A model generated the notes under the pieces. That model worked only from the letters and a program-made list of their open reading frames with translations. It did not search any database and had not been told where the DNA came from. The position numbers were made by a program, and so were the translations under genes. A DNA stretch of 64,000 nt, from positions 124,001-188,000 of the forward strand of contig NZ_PQIA01000023.1 of NCBI RefSeq assembly GCF_003385235.1, written 5' to 3'. The DNA is from Amycolatopsis circi. GTDB taxonomy: Bacteria > Actinomycetota > Actinomycetes > Mycobacteriales > Pseudonocardiaceae. Numbering within the stretch: position 1 is the stretch's first letter; each line of letters opens with the position of its first letter. Shown here one piece after another: positions 17,372-25,329 of the stretch.

Positions 17372-19294
17372 GTGCCGAGCGACCCCACCTCGTTGTCCGT
17401 GGCAGCCAGCATCGCCTGCTGTCTGCTCGTGCTCGGGATTCCCGGGCTCATCACCGGCGCCGCCGCCGGATTGCGCGGTTGGCTGCTGGCCGGCCTGACC
17501 CCGCTGCTGAGCTACGCCGTCGGCGGCCTCGCGGGTCCGTGGACCGCGGCGATCGGACTGCCCTTCAACGCCTGGACCTATGCGCTGGCCACCGTGCTCT
17601 TCGCGGCTGTCGCGTTTGGACTCCGGCGGCTCACCGCGCACCGGTGGCCGCACGAGCCGGAGGTGCGGGCCTGGGAACCGCGGGCGAACTGGGCGGTCGG
17701 CGCGTGTCTCGTGCTCGCGACCGTGATCGGGTTCTACACAGCCGTGCACGGCATGGGCCACCTCGGCGCGATCGCGCAGGGCGGCGACGCGCCGTACGCG
17801 GCCAACGGCGTGCGCTACATCGCCGAAACCGGCGACGGCAGCCTCTTCGGCATGGGCAAGGTGAACTGGTACGGCGACGGTTCGCCGCCTTTCTACCCCA
17901 ACGCGTACCACCTGCTCGCCTCCGTGCAGTACACGCTCAGCGGCGGTTCGATCCCGCTCACCCTGGACGTGAACACTGCCTTGCTGCCGGGTTTGCTGGC
18001 GCTTTCCCTCGTGGTGCTGGTGCGGGCGTTCCGCGGCCGCGCCGTGCTGGCCGGAGCTGTCGCGCTCGCCTCGGTCGCGCCGGTGATGGGCATGTACGAG
18101 TCGATGGACCGCGGGCCGCTGTACCCGTTCCTGCTGGGCATGGCGCTCACCCCGTTGGCCGCCGTGGTGCTGCGCCGGTACCTCGACCGGGTCGCCCCGG
18201 ACACCGGCTTCGTGCTGATGGTCGCGGCGGTCGGGTTGCTGTGCATCCACTCGTCCACGTTGTTCGGCGCGATCCTGTTCGCCGGACCGCTGCTGGCCCA
18301 GCGCTGGATAGAGAACTGGCGCTCGATCGGCAGGGACCTGCTGGCGCTGCTGCCGATCGCGGCGGTGGCGATGCTCGCGGCGTGGCTGCAATTGTTCGGC
18401 GCGCTCGGGCTGGCGAACAGCTCGACGGTGGAATATCTCGGTTGGCCCCCCGAATGGCGCGCGACAACCGCGCTCGGTGCGCTGCTCGGATTTCAGCATT
18501 ACGAACCACAGCCGCAGATCCTGCTGTCGGTGGCCCTGCTGGCCGGTTTCATCTTCTTCCGCAGGCTGGGCGCACTGCGCTGGATCGGCTTGACCGCGCT
18601 GGTCACCGGCCTGTTCTACCTGGCGGTCTCGTCCTCGGACGCACCGCTGGTGATGGCGCTGGCGCGGCCGTGGTGGGACGACCCGTACCGGTTCATCACG
18701 ATGGCGATCGTGCCGCTGTCGTTCATCGCGGGCCACGGAATCGCGGCGCTGCACGAGTGGCTGAAGGAACGGCTGCCCGCGCGAGTGCCGCCCGCCGCGC
18801 TCGCCGCGGTGGTGCTGCTCGCCTTCGTGGGAGCCACGAACGGCCTGTACACCGAGTCCAACAGCGAAGTGGTCGCGAAGGGGTACCACCGTCCCAACCC
18901 GCGCACCCTGGAAATCACGCCCGGCGAAGAACGCGCGATGGCGGAACTGGGCAAGCTCGCGAAACCGGGTCAATGGGCGATGAACGACCGATGGGACGGC
19001 ACGCCGTGGACTTACGCACTCAGCGGCGTCCGCACCGTCGCCGCCCACGACGACGGCACGAAACCGCCGTCGGACGCGGTGCTGCTCGCCGCGAAATTCC
19101 GCGACTACGACACGGACCCGGCAGTCCGCGCCGCGGTACAGCGGCTGAACATCCACTGGGTGATCCTGGGCCGCCCGGCGGACCCGCCGAAACGCCCGTA
19201 CGCGGACCCAGGCGTGAACGGACTGGCCGGACTGCCGTTCCTGAAAGAGGTGTACCGCAATGAGGACTCGGTGATCTACCAGCTGAATCGCTGA
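17372..19294 (+). CDS. Large multipass membrane protein, DUF6541-like, putative GT-C glycosyltransferase (copy 2)
   Basis: 640 residues, paralogue of the protein at 10916-12937. Shared blocks include RYIAETGDGSLFGMGK, FYPNAYHLL, LARPWWDDPYRF (copy 1 has a matching SRPWWNDRFR), NDRWDGTPWTYAL and AKFRDYDTD. Copy 2 has GGDAPYAANG where copy 1 has WDTVFHANG, so both keep an acidic residue before the conserved Asn-Gly. Function is unknown; a transferase using lipid-linked sugars is inferred from topology and neighbours. I chose GTG 17372, with GAGGAAG just upstream; TTG 17360 is in frame. A TAGCCT box at 17306-17311 may be its -10. The 219 bp after the gene hold only a small GC hairpin (19465-19482). 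Confidence 0.75.
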   Translation: MPSDPTSLSVAASIACCLLVLGIPGLITGAAAGLRGWLLAGLTPLLSYAVGGLAGPWTAAIGLPFNAWTYALATVLFAAVAFGLRRLTAHRWPHEPEVRAWEPRANWAVGACLVLATVIGFYTAVHGMGHLGAIAQGGDAPYAANGVRYIAETGDGSLFGMGKVNWYGDGSPPFYPNAYHLLASVQYTLSGGSIPLTLDVNTALLPGLLALSLVVLVRAFRGRAVLAGAVALASVAPVMGMYESMDRGPLYPFLLGMALTPLAAVVLRRYLDRVAPDTGFVLMVAAVGLLCIHSSTLFGAILFAGPLLAQRWIENWRSIGRDLLALLPIAAVAMLAAWLQLFGALGLANSSTVEYLGWPPEWRATTALGALLGFQHYEPQPQILLSVALLAGFIFFRRLGALRWIGLTALVTGLFYLAVSSSDAPLVMALARPWWDDPYRFITMAIVPLSFIAGHGIAALHEWLKERLPARVPPAALAAVVLLAFVGATNGLYTESNSEVVAKGYHRPNPRTLEITPGEERAMAELGKLAKPGQWAMNDRWDGTPWTYALSGVRTVAAHDDGTKPPSDAVLLAAKFRDYDTDPAVRAAVQRLNIHWVILGRPADPPKRPYADPGVNGLAGLPFLKEVYRNEDSVIYQLNR

Positions 19295-19513
19295 CACTTT
19301 TCTGGTCGGCGGCAGGTCTTCCGGTGACACCTCCTTGTCCCCGGGACGACCGGGCACCTCGCGCGCATTACCCCTCCACGAAAGCGTGCTCGGCCGGGCA
19401 GCCGCGCTGGATCGGCATGAGCAAACGACGAGCGAAGAACGGGACGAACTCCTGAAGCCTGGCGAGGTTGCCCCGGCAACCTGGTATCGACCCGGGCTAG
19501 AGATGCGGTTCGC

Positions 19514-19933
19514 CTACTCCAGGATTACATACGGCGCCTGAAGCACCCGAAAGATGCAGCCGCCACGTGCGTCCCGGTCGATCAACGTGCGAAAATATGC
19601 CGCACTAAGCACGGCGTACGTCGTTTCCTCAAGGAACTCCTTCGCGGAGAGAAGGTGGCCGTCCTTCGAATCGTCCGATTCGACAACCGCGGGCTTCCAC
19701 TTGACGATTACCCCGTAAGGCGGCCCCGCGTTGACCTCGATCACCGCGCCGGCCTCCGCGGCGGCCCACGGCCCGCCCTCCGTCCGCACGGCGGCGGGAA
19801 TCCCCATCCGCGCCAGCTCGGCACGGGCGAGTTCCGCCAGTTCGATCCACGACCGGACCGCTTCCGCCGAAGCCTTGACCGACGCTTCGCCCCCCGCCAA
19901 GAAGTTTTCCATCAACTGAAGCGGCTCGGTCAC
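19514..19933 (-). CDS. Candidate immunity protein B, paralogue of upstream gene
   Basis: 139-residue soluble alpha/beta protein with no recognised family. It shares with the preceding gene the pattern WIELAELARAELARMGIPA, a variable strand pair, PPYGVIVKWKPAVVES, then a helix and a C-terminal FRVLQAP strand. It is the last gene after the deaminase-toxin gene and starts at GTG 19933 overlapping the previous stop by 4 nt, so it is made with it. Position and duplication are those of immunity genes in polymorphic toxin loci. I infer protection against the toxin or a related one; no direct evidence of binding exists. Confidence 0.62.
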   Translation of the reverse strand: MTEPLQLMENFLAGGEASVKASAEAVRSWIELAELARAELARMGIPAAVRTEGGPWAAAEAGAVIEVNAGPPYGVIVKWKPAVVESDDSKDGHLLSAKEFLEETTYAVLSAAYFRTLIDRDARGGCIFRVLQAPYVILE

Positions 19934-20397
19934 AGCGCACTCCCTGCTTCGCCTGTCGGCGCGGCCAGCACTCGGAACTCGTGGTCCATATGCGCTGAAT
20001 TGTCAACAAGCACTCGGAATCCGGCCTTTTCCAGCAATTTGTGCGCAGCACGCGACATGAGGCTCTGGACATGTCGCTCATAAACAAGAAACGGGTCGTC
20101 ATTCGCTTGCGCGATCAACTTGGCACGGTAGCCCGGCGAATCGAAAACCGCGGTTTTCCATCTCACCTCGACTCCATACGGAGCCCCTCTGCTCACGTGA
20201 ACGTCCACCCCGGGAGGCACGCTGCGAGAATCGCCTTCCACCGAGATCGACGCGGGCACTCCCATTCGCCCGAACTCCGCACATGCCAGCTCCGCCAGTT
20301 CGATCCAGGATTCAACCGCATCGGCAGGGGCCAGGAGTTCGTCTTCATCATGCTCCCGAAGCAGGCTTCTCCTCGAGAACGTGAAGGGATCAGTCAT
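19930..20397 (-). CDS. Candidate immunity protein A for the deaminase-like toxin
   Basis: 155-residue soluble protein, no family recognised. The core WIELAELACAEFGRMGVPASISVEGD, GAPYGVEVRWKTAVFDSPG and the C-terminal EFRVLAAP match the next gene. The start is ATG 20397 with GAGGAAAC upstream; the stop overlaps the next start (GTGA). It lies 115 nt after the toxin stop on the same strand, the standard place for a cognate immunity gene. Having two diverged copies suggests either double protection or one copy kept against a different toxin variant. Function is inferred from context only. Confidence 0.65.
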   Translation of the reverse strand: MTDPFTFSRRSLLREHDEDELLAPADAVESWIELAELACAEFGRMGVPASISVEGDSRSVPPGVDVHVSRGAPYGVEVRWKTAVFDSPGYRAKLIAQANDDPFLVYERHVQSLMSRAAHKLLEKAGFRVLVDNSAHMDHEFRVLAAPTGEAGSAL

Positions 20398-20512
20398 CTC
20401 GTTTCCTCGCATAGCCGAACCTGCCCAGGGTGGCCCGGCGCGCCGCCGGACCACCCTCAGTTGCTGTCAGAACGCCCCGAACAACTACTCAGCAGTCAAC
20501 GCCTGACCGCCC

Positions 20513-23500
20513 CTACCATGCCGCAACACGATCTTTCACGAGTTCCCATAATGTTTGCCAGTCGTAATCCTTCATATACGTTACCGCAAACTCCACCACC
20601 GTACCAGGGTTCAATTCGCTCTCCAAGAGCGGACCGCACACGGGACAGGGAGAACGTTCGGTGAACATTCGTTCAATGTTTTTCGGAGTGAAACCCTGAG
20701 CGCGGATAGCGTCGAATATCAACTGCTCAGAGTGCTGCCCCGGCCCGTTGCTTACCGCGCCAACATATCCATCTGGAAGAAGTTTGAGCGGATCTTTATA
20801 ACCTGGAACTTTAGCGATCGCGATGTTCTTCTTCATCGCATCCATGAACGACCATCTGCGGTCCATGCGATACTTGAATGCAATATTCGCCAGATCCAGC
20901 TCGTTCGCGCTCGCGTGCCGGTACAGGACCGCCACGACGTTGATCGGGCAGGGAACACCAGCCGCGACGCCACGGCTCGCGGGCGCGAAGGTCGGGCACG
21001 ACACCCCGACGTTGCGGATGAAATTCAGGGCGAGGTCGCCCAGTTTGTTGCGGACTGTGATCCCCTGGAGGAACTCCTCCTGGCTCAGCGCGCCCAACCT
21101 CGACGCGAGCAGTGAATCGCTCGCGGCACCCGTCAGGAGATCCGCTCCGATAGTGATCTCGATACCTACACCGGCCGCCTCCGCCAGTGCGCCGGCTGAG
21201 GCACCAGCCAAGGCACCCACCAATGGGGCGGTGCACGTCTCGGCACAAACGATCCCCACTACAACAGCGACTCCGGCGACGATCGCGCCCGCGATCCCCC
21301 ACCAGCGGTCCGTGTCCGCCTCGTCCTCGGCCTTTTCCTTCGCGTCCGAGATCGCCTTGTTGATCAGGTACGTCAGCGCCGGGTTGTACGCGCCCTTGAG
21401 GCAGTCGTTGAACGTCTGCTCGCTGTACTGCTTAAGCTGGTTGCAGACAGCGACGTTTCGCTCCGACTCACCCTTCGGGTCGTTGACCATCCGAGTAGCC
21501 CGCGCAACGCAGTCATCGTGATCCGGGCCCCCCGGAATAGCGTTGCAGGCGTTGTTGACGTCGTCGGAGAACTTCTTCTTGGCGTCGGCGATTTCTTGAT
21601 TCGCCTTGGCTATCGCCTTGTCCCGCGCCTCGTTCGCGGCCTTGACCGCGTCGTTCGCGTCCTTGCCGGCATCGATCGCGTCCTGGTATGCCTGACGCGC
21701 TGCGGCGATAGCGCTCTGCGCGTACCGCGTTGCGATGTTCGCCGAGTGCCGTGCGGAAGCCGCCGACTGCGACGCCCGAACAGCCGCTTGCGATGCCCGC
21801 TTCGCCGCATCAGCGGCTTGCGCGGCGGACTGATTGGCTTGCCGCGCGGATTCCTGCGCGTCCCGTGCGGACTGGACAGCCTGAGTTGCCGACGCCACCG
21901 CGTCTTTGGCATAGCCACGAGCCTGTGCGGCGTAGGCTTCCGCGTCCTTGGCCGCGTTGCGCGCGGTCGCCGCGACAGACTGCGCGGTAGCCGCGTTTTC
22001 CGCCGCCTTAGCCGCGATCGACGTGGCTTCCGAGACCAAACCCGCGACAACCGCGTTGTGTGCGACGGATTCCTGGTCATGCCGGGTCGCGGTGTACTGG
22101 CCGTTGAGCCGGTACTGCCGCACTATGTCCGGCGAACCCGCCAGCGCGGCCTGCGCGAGCATCCGCGCTTCCGGACCGGTGTTCTGGTTCGCGATGAGCT
22201 GATTCAGCGCGATCCGGTCGTCCTTCTCCCGGGCGATGTTCTGCCCGGTGTCCAGGAAATTCCGGTAGGCCTCGACCGTTCCGGTGTCGAGCGCCTTCTG
22301 TGCTTCGGACACGACGACGGCATCGCCGGACGTGCGAGCCGCGGCCAGCACCTGGTCGACCTGGATCCGGAAGTCGTTGTTCTCGCCCGGATAATCCGGA
22401 GCCGCCAGGAACTGCTTGACGTCGGCGTCGCTTCCGGCCAGTGCCTTTTCCGCCGCGGCTTTCTTCGCAGGCACCGCGTCGGCGATAAGCTCCTGCAGCG
22501 TCTCCCGGTCGTCCTGTCCTGCGGCACGGGTGATGCCGGTCTGGACGAACTCGAGTACCTCGCGGTCGGTGCTGGAAAGCGCCCCTTCGGCCGCCGATTT
22601 CGTCCACGGGCCGCCGGTCGTCAGCAGCCGCAACGCCACCTTGCGACCATCGGTCACCGCCAGTGCCGGATCTGTTCCCGGCGCGATCGCTTCAGCAAGC
22701 AGCCTGTTCGTTTCGGCGTCACGCTGCGCTTCCTGCGCCGCGTTCCACTTGCGAGTGAGCCCGAGTTGGTCCTGAACCTCGAGTGCCTGGTGCGCTGCTT
22801 CCGTCGCCTGATCAGCCTGGATAGCGAGACGGTCGGCGTCGGCCTTCCGGGCGGCGTCGTAAATGCGTTTGGCCTGCGCCGCCGCATCACTGGCGATCTT
22901 CGCCGCGGCTGTCGCCGCGTTCGCGTGCTCCGTTGCCAGCTGAGCAGCGTGCTCAGCCTCGCCCGCGTGCTGCGCGGCATCGTCCGCAGCGGCCGCGGCC
23001 AACGCCGCGTCCACCACAGCCCGGCCGGCGAGTTCGCGAGCCTGTGCCGCGGCGGCGTCAGCCTCGTCGGCGAAGGCCCGAGCCGCAGCAGCCGAACGAT
23101 TCGCCCGGTCGGCCTCGCGGGCTGCCTTCGCGGCCGCTGCCTCCGCCTGGCGGGCATCCGCACCGGCGCTCTGCGCCCATTTGACCGCTGCCCGCGCGGA
23201 TGCGGCGGACTTCTCCGCGTTTTGCCCGGCCGAACCTGCCGCGTCGACCGCTTCTCGCGCATGACCGAGTGCCACCCGGGCCAAATCGATCGCGTCCTGG
23301 GCCTGCTTCGCATCGATCGACGCGGCCGCCGCGCTCTTCGCAGCCTGCGAAGCTTCCCCAGCCTTGCCACGATCCACCCGTGCCGCGGCGGCCGCGTTCC
23401 ACGCAGCCGCCGAGGCGTTACCGGCCTTCGATGCCGCGGCGGCCGCGCGCGAAGCAGCTTGTGCCGCGACCCGCGCCGCAGCGGTAGCCGCGTTGGCCGC

Positions 23501-24484
23501 ACCCATCGCGGCCTGAGCCGCGCTCGCTGCCCGATTCGCTGCCGTCGCCGCGCGGCCAGCCGCGTCCGCTGCGCCGGCCGCGTTGTCCTTGGCCGCTTCA
23601 GCGGCCTTCTCCGCGAATTCGGCGGCTTGCCTGGCCTTGTCGGCTTCCTCCAGCGCGCGGGCCGCGGAGTCCTTCGCCGCCTGAGTCTTCTCCGCAGCCT
23701 GTTGCCCGGCGATCTTCGCCGAGCCCAGCAGCTGCTGGATGCTGTCAGTCTCCTGATCACGAGCCGCCGCGACTTCCCACTCGCGGTCGAGGAAGATCCG
23801 CAGCGCGTTCGGGGAACCGTCGCCAAGGGCGGTCTGTGCGGCGGCCTGCACTTCCTTGCCACCGATGGCCAGGATCTGGTTGACCCGCACCCGCAGGTCG
23901 ACTGCCTCCGCCTTCGCCGCGGTGGTATTCAGGAACTCGTGCAGGGCGTCCGAACTGCCGTCGTCCAACGCCGTCTGGGCGGCCTTGCGCACCTGCGGAC
24001 CGCCGGCGGCGAGGATCTGATTGACCCGCACCCGGAGATCGGTGGTCTCCGCCGTGCCCCAGCCGGTGTCCAGGAAATTCCGCAGCGCCTTGGGATCCGT
24101 GTCCGCGGCGTCGAGTGCCCGCTGAGCGGCACTCTTCATCGCGGGACCGCCGGAGGCGAGGAGCTGGTCGACCGCGATCCGGTCGTCCAGCGTGGTCAGC
24201 CGGTCGAGGTTGTCCTGCAGGAACGCGTTGACATCCGCGTCCGATCCGGTCAACGCTCGCTCTGCGGCAGCCTTCGTCTGGGATCCGGCGTCCCGCCAAA
24301 TGATCAGGACCTTGCCCCGCGGGCTCAAGATCGGACCGTCTGATGCGGACGCCGCGGTCGCCGCGGCTGGCTGGGCCGGTTCGGCCGTTGCTTGCCGGAC
24401 GCCGAGTTGCATGGTCAGAGCCATCACGAGGATGGCGATCAGGCTGGCGCGCCATGCCCGCCACGTTCTTCGAACCAGTTTCAT
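20513..24484 (-). CDS. Secreted ALF-repeat/coiled-coil polymorphic toxin with C-terminal deaminase-like domain
   Basis: 1323 residues. A Sec signal peptide (1-34, ending QATA) is followed by ALF-type repeats (about 45-245; units like AAQRALD..D..AL..FLDTG and RVRVNQILAAGGP), a long Ala-rich heptad coiled coil (about 250-598), a second ALF block (about 610-795), another coiled coil (about 808-965), a Cys-containing linker, and a hydrophobic Gly/Ala stretch (about 1061-1100). The last 140 residues hold a deaminase-fold zinc site: H1251 and E1253 in GQHSEQ, C1280 and C1283 in SPCPVCG. This HxE...CxxC arrangement is that of nucleic acid/nucleotide deaminase toxins. ATG 24484 is chosen because it begins a clean signal peptide. 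Two small paralogous genes downstream are likely immunity genes. The deaminase substrate is not predictable. Confidence 0.82.
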   Translation of the reverse strand: MKLVRRTWRAWRASLIAILVMALTMQLGVRQATAEPAQPAAATAASASDGPILSPRGKVLIIWRDAGSQTKAAAERALTGSDADVNAFLQDNLDRLTTLDDRIAVDQLLASGGPAMKSAAQRALDAADTDPKALRNFLDTGWGTAETTDLRVRVNQILAAGGPQVRKAAQTALDDGSSDALHEFLNTTAAKAEAVDLRVRVNQILAIGGKEVQAAAQTALGDGSPNALRIFLDREWEVAAARDQETDSIQQLLGSAKIAGQQAAEKTQAAKDSAARALEEADKARQAAEFAEKAAEAAKDNAAGAADAAGRAATAANRAASAAQAAMGAANAATAAARVAAQAASRAAAAASKAGNASAAAWNAAAAARVDRGKAGEASQAAKSAAAASIDAKQAQDAIDLARVALGHAREAVDAAGSAGQNAEKSAASARAAVKWAQSAGADARQAEAAAAKAAREADRANRSAAAARAFADEADAAAAQARELAGRAVVDAALAAAAADDAAQHAGEAEHAAQLATEHANAATAAAKIASDAAAQAKRIYDAARKADADRLAIQADQATEAAHQALEVQDQLGLTRKWNAAQEAQRDAETNRLLAEAIAPGTDPALAVTDGRKVALRLLTTGGPWTKSAAEGALSSTDREVLEFVQTGITRAAGQDDRETLQELIADAVPAKKAAAEKALAGSDADVKQFLAAPDYPGENNDFRIQVDQVLAAARTSGDAVVVSEAQKALDTGTVEAYRNFLDTGQNIAREKDDRIALNQLIANQNTGPEARMLAQAALAGSPDIVRQYRLNGQYTATRHDQESVAHNAVVAGLVSEATSIAAKAAENAATAQSVAATARNAAKDAEAYAAQARGYAKDAVASATQAVQSARDAQESARQANQSAAQAADAAKRASQAAVRASQSAASARHSANIATRYAQSAIAAARQAYQDAIDAGKDANDAVKAANEARDKAIAKANQEIADAKKKFSDDVNNACNAIPGGPDHDDCVARATRMVNDPKGESERNVAVCNQLKQYSEQTFNDCLKGAYNPALTYLINKAISDAKEKAEDEADTDRWWGIAGAIVAGVAVVVGIVCAETCTAPLVGALAGASAGALAEAAGVGIEITIGADLLTGAASDSLLASRLGALSQEEFLQGITVRNKLGDLALNFIRNVGVSCPTFAPASRGVAAGVPCPINVVAVLYRHASANELDLANIAFKYRMDRRWSFMDAMKKNIAIAKVPGYKDPLKLLPDGYVGAVSNGPGQHSEQLIFDAIRAQGFTPKNIERMFTERSPCPVCGPLLESELNPGTVVEFAVTYMKDYDWQTLWELVKDRVAAW

Positions 24485-24748
24485 GACCCTCTTCTCGAGA
24501 ATGTCTTGTTTTTGACAAAAGGACATGACAAAGAAAGCCGAGCAGCAGAATCGAGATCGGCGAACAGGCCTGGAAAAGACTCGGACTAACCCGCAGAGAA
24601 GCCGCGAACGCGACGCGGCAATATCAGGTTAGCAATCAACGGTAATCAGAATGACTGTGACGCTCATCACGTCAAGGACGAGTAATATCCGCACTTCACC
24701 GGCGATAGCAATGCGGACGAGCTGTTGCGATCAATCGAACGGATTGAC

Positions 24749-25282
24749 ATGCACATCAAGAAACTGGGGATAAGCGCCGTCGCCGCGGCGGCAGTTATTA
24801 CCTCATTCAGCCTATGGACCGCGGAAGCTTCTACTGATAATCCGCGTGCCGCGGCCGACGAAGCCGGTTCTCTCGTGGAGGACTATTCCTACCCGGGTGC
24901 CGCCTTAATTCAGCAGAAGTACAACGTGCTTCTCACGTCCGGTGACGGGCACATTGTTTTCGCTGACTGCGCGACCCCGGCCGACGGAAACGTTGGCGTG
25001 CTCCAGATCCGCTCTACGGAAAACGTAGGAAAGGACGGACTCGTCTGCTTCAAGGTTCTCGCGGCCACCGGACGCCTCGCGCTTCGGGTCCCCGCGGTCT
25101 TCGAGATCCGCGGTGACGGCCGGGTCTCCGGAGCCGGCCACAAGATGAAGGCCGACCTCACCACCGACGCCGGCCAGCACTCGACAGTCGATGTAGCCGG
25201 TTACGGCAGCACCCCGGTCGGGATCGGAAGCAACCCGAACAACGCTCCCACCACGCTCCTCCAGCTCACGGTCAACCCTTGA
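24749..25282 (+). CDS. Small secreted protein, unknown function
   Basis: 177 residues with a clear signal peptide (MHIKKLGISAVAAAAVITSF, cleavage near AEA) and a compact all-beta looking domain containing two cysteines (FADCATP and LVCFKV) likely to form a disulfide. No family is recognised. It is divergent from the toxin gene across 264 bp of comparatively AT-rich DNA and 47 bp upstream of the pseudo-protease/lectin gene, so both are probably transcribed together, away from the toxin. The ATG at 24749 lacks a strong ribosome-binding site; a TTG at 24725 would add 8 residues before the signal peptide. Confidence 0.7.
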   Translation: MHIKKLGISAVAAAAVITSFSLWTAEASTDNPRAAADEAGSLVEDYSYPGAALIQQKYNVLLTSGDGHIVFADCATPADGNVGVLQIRSTENVGKDGLVCFKVLAATGRLALRVPAVFEIRGDGRVSGAGHKMKADLTTDAGQHSTVDVAGYGSTPVGIGSNPNNAPTTLLQLTVNP

Positions 25283-25329
25283 GCCAGCACAAGGCCAGCA
25301 CACCACCGCACCGCGAAGGAAGACCGTCT

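Noticed and set aside
19465-19482. Hairpin AGGTTGCC/GGCAACCT as terminator for the toxin operon
   Set aside because: Only 8 bp with a 2-nt gap and no T-rich tail on the minus strand; too weak to call.
21518-24343. A 941-codon open frame antisense to the toxin gene
   Set aside because: It is the mirror of the Ala-rich coding sequence: no homology-like motifs, highly basic Arg/Leu/Gly composition, and the sense strand has a signal peptide, repeats and a zinc site.
20513-24484. Apparent DNA tandem repeats or CRISPR-like pattern in the Ala-rich gene
   Set aside because: Repetition is at protein level with variable DNA spacing and sequence; no constant repeat-spacer units.
19514-24484. Toxin as a type VII (ESX) LXG/WxG effector linked to the EspG-like gene
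   Set aside because: It has a standard Sec signal peptide and no WxG or LXG domain, and the EspG-like gene is 14 kb away.
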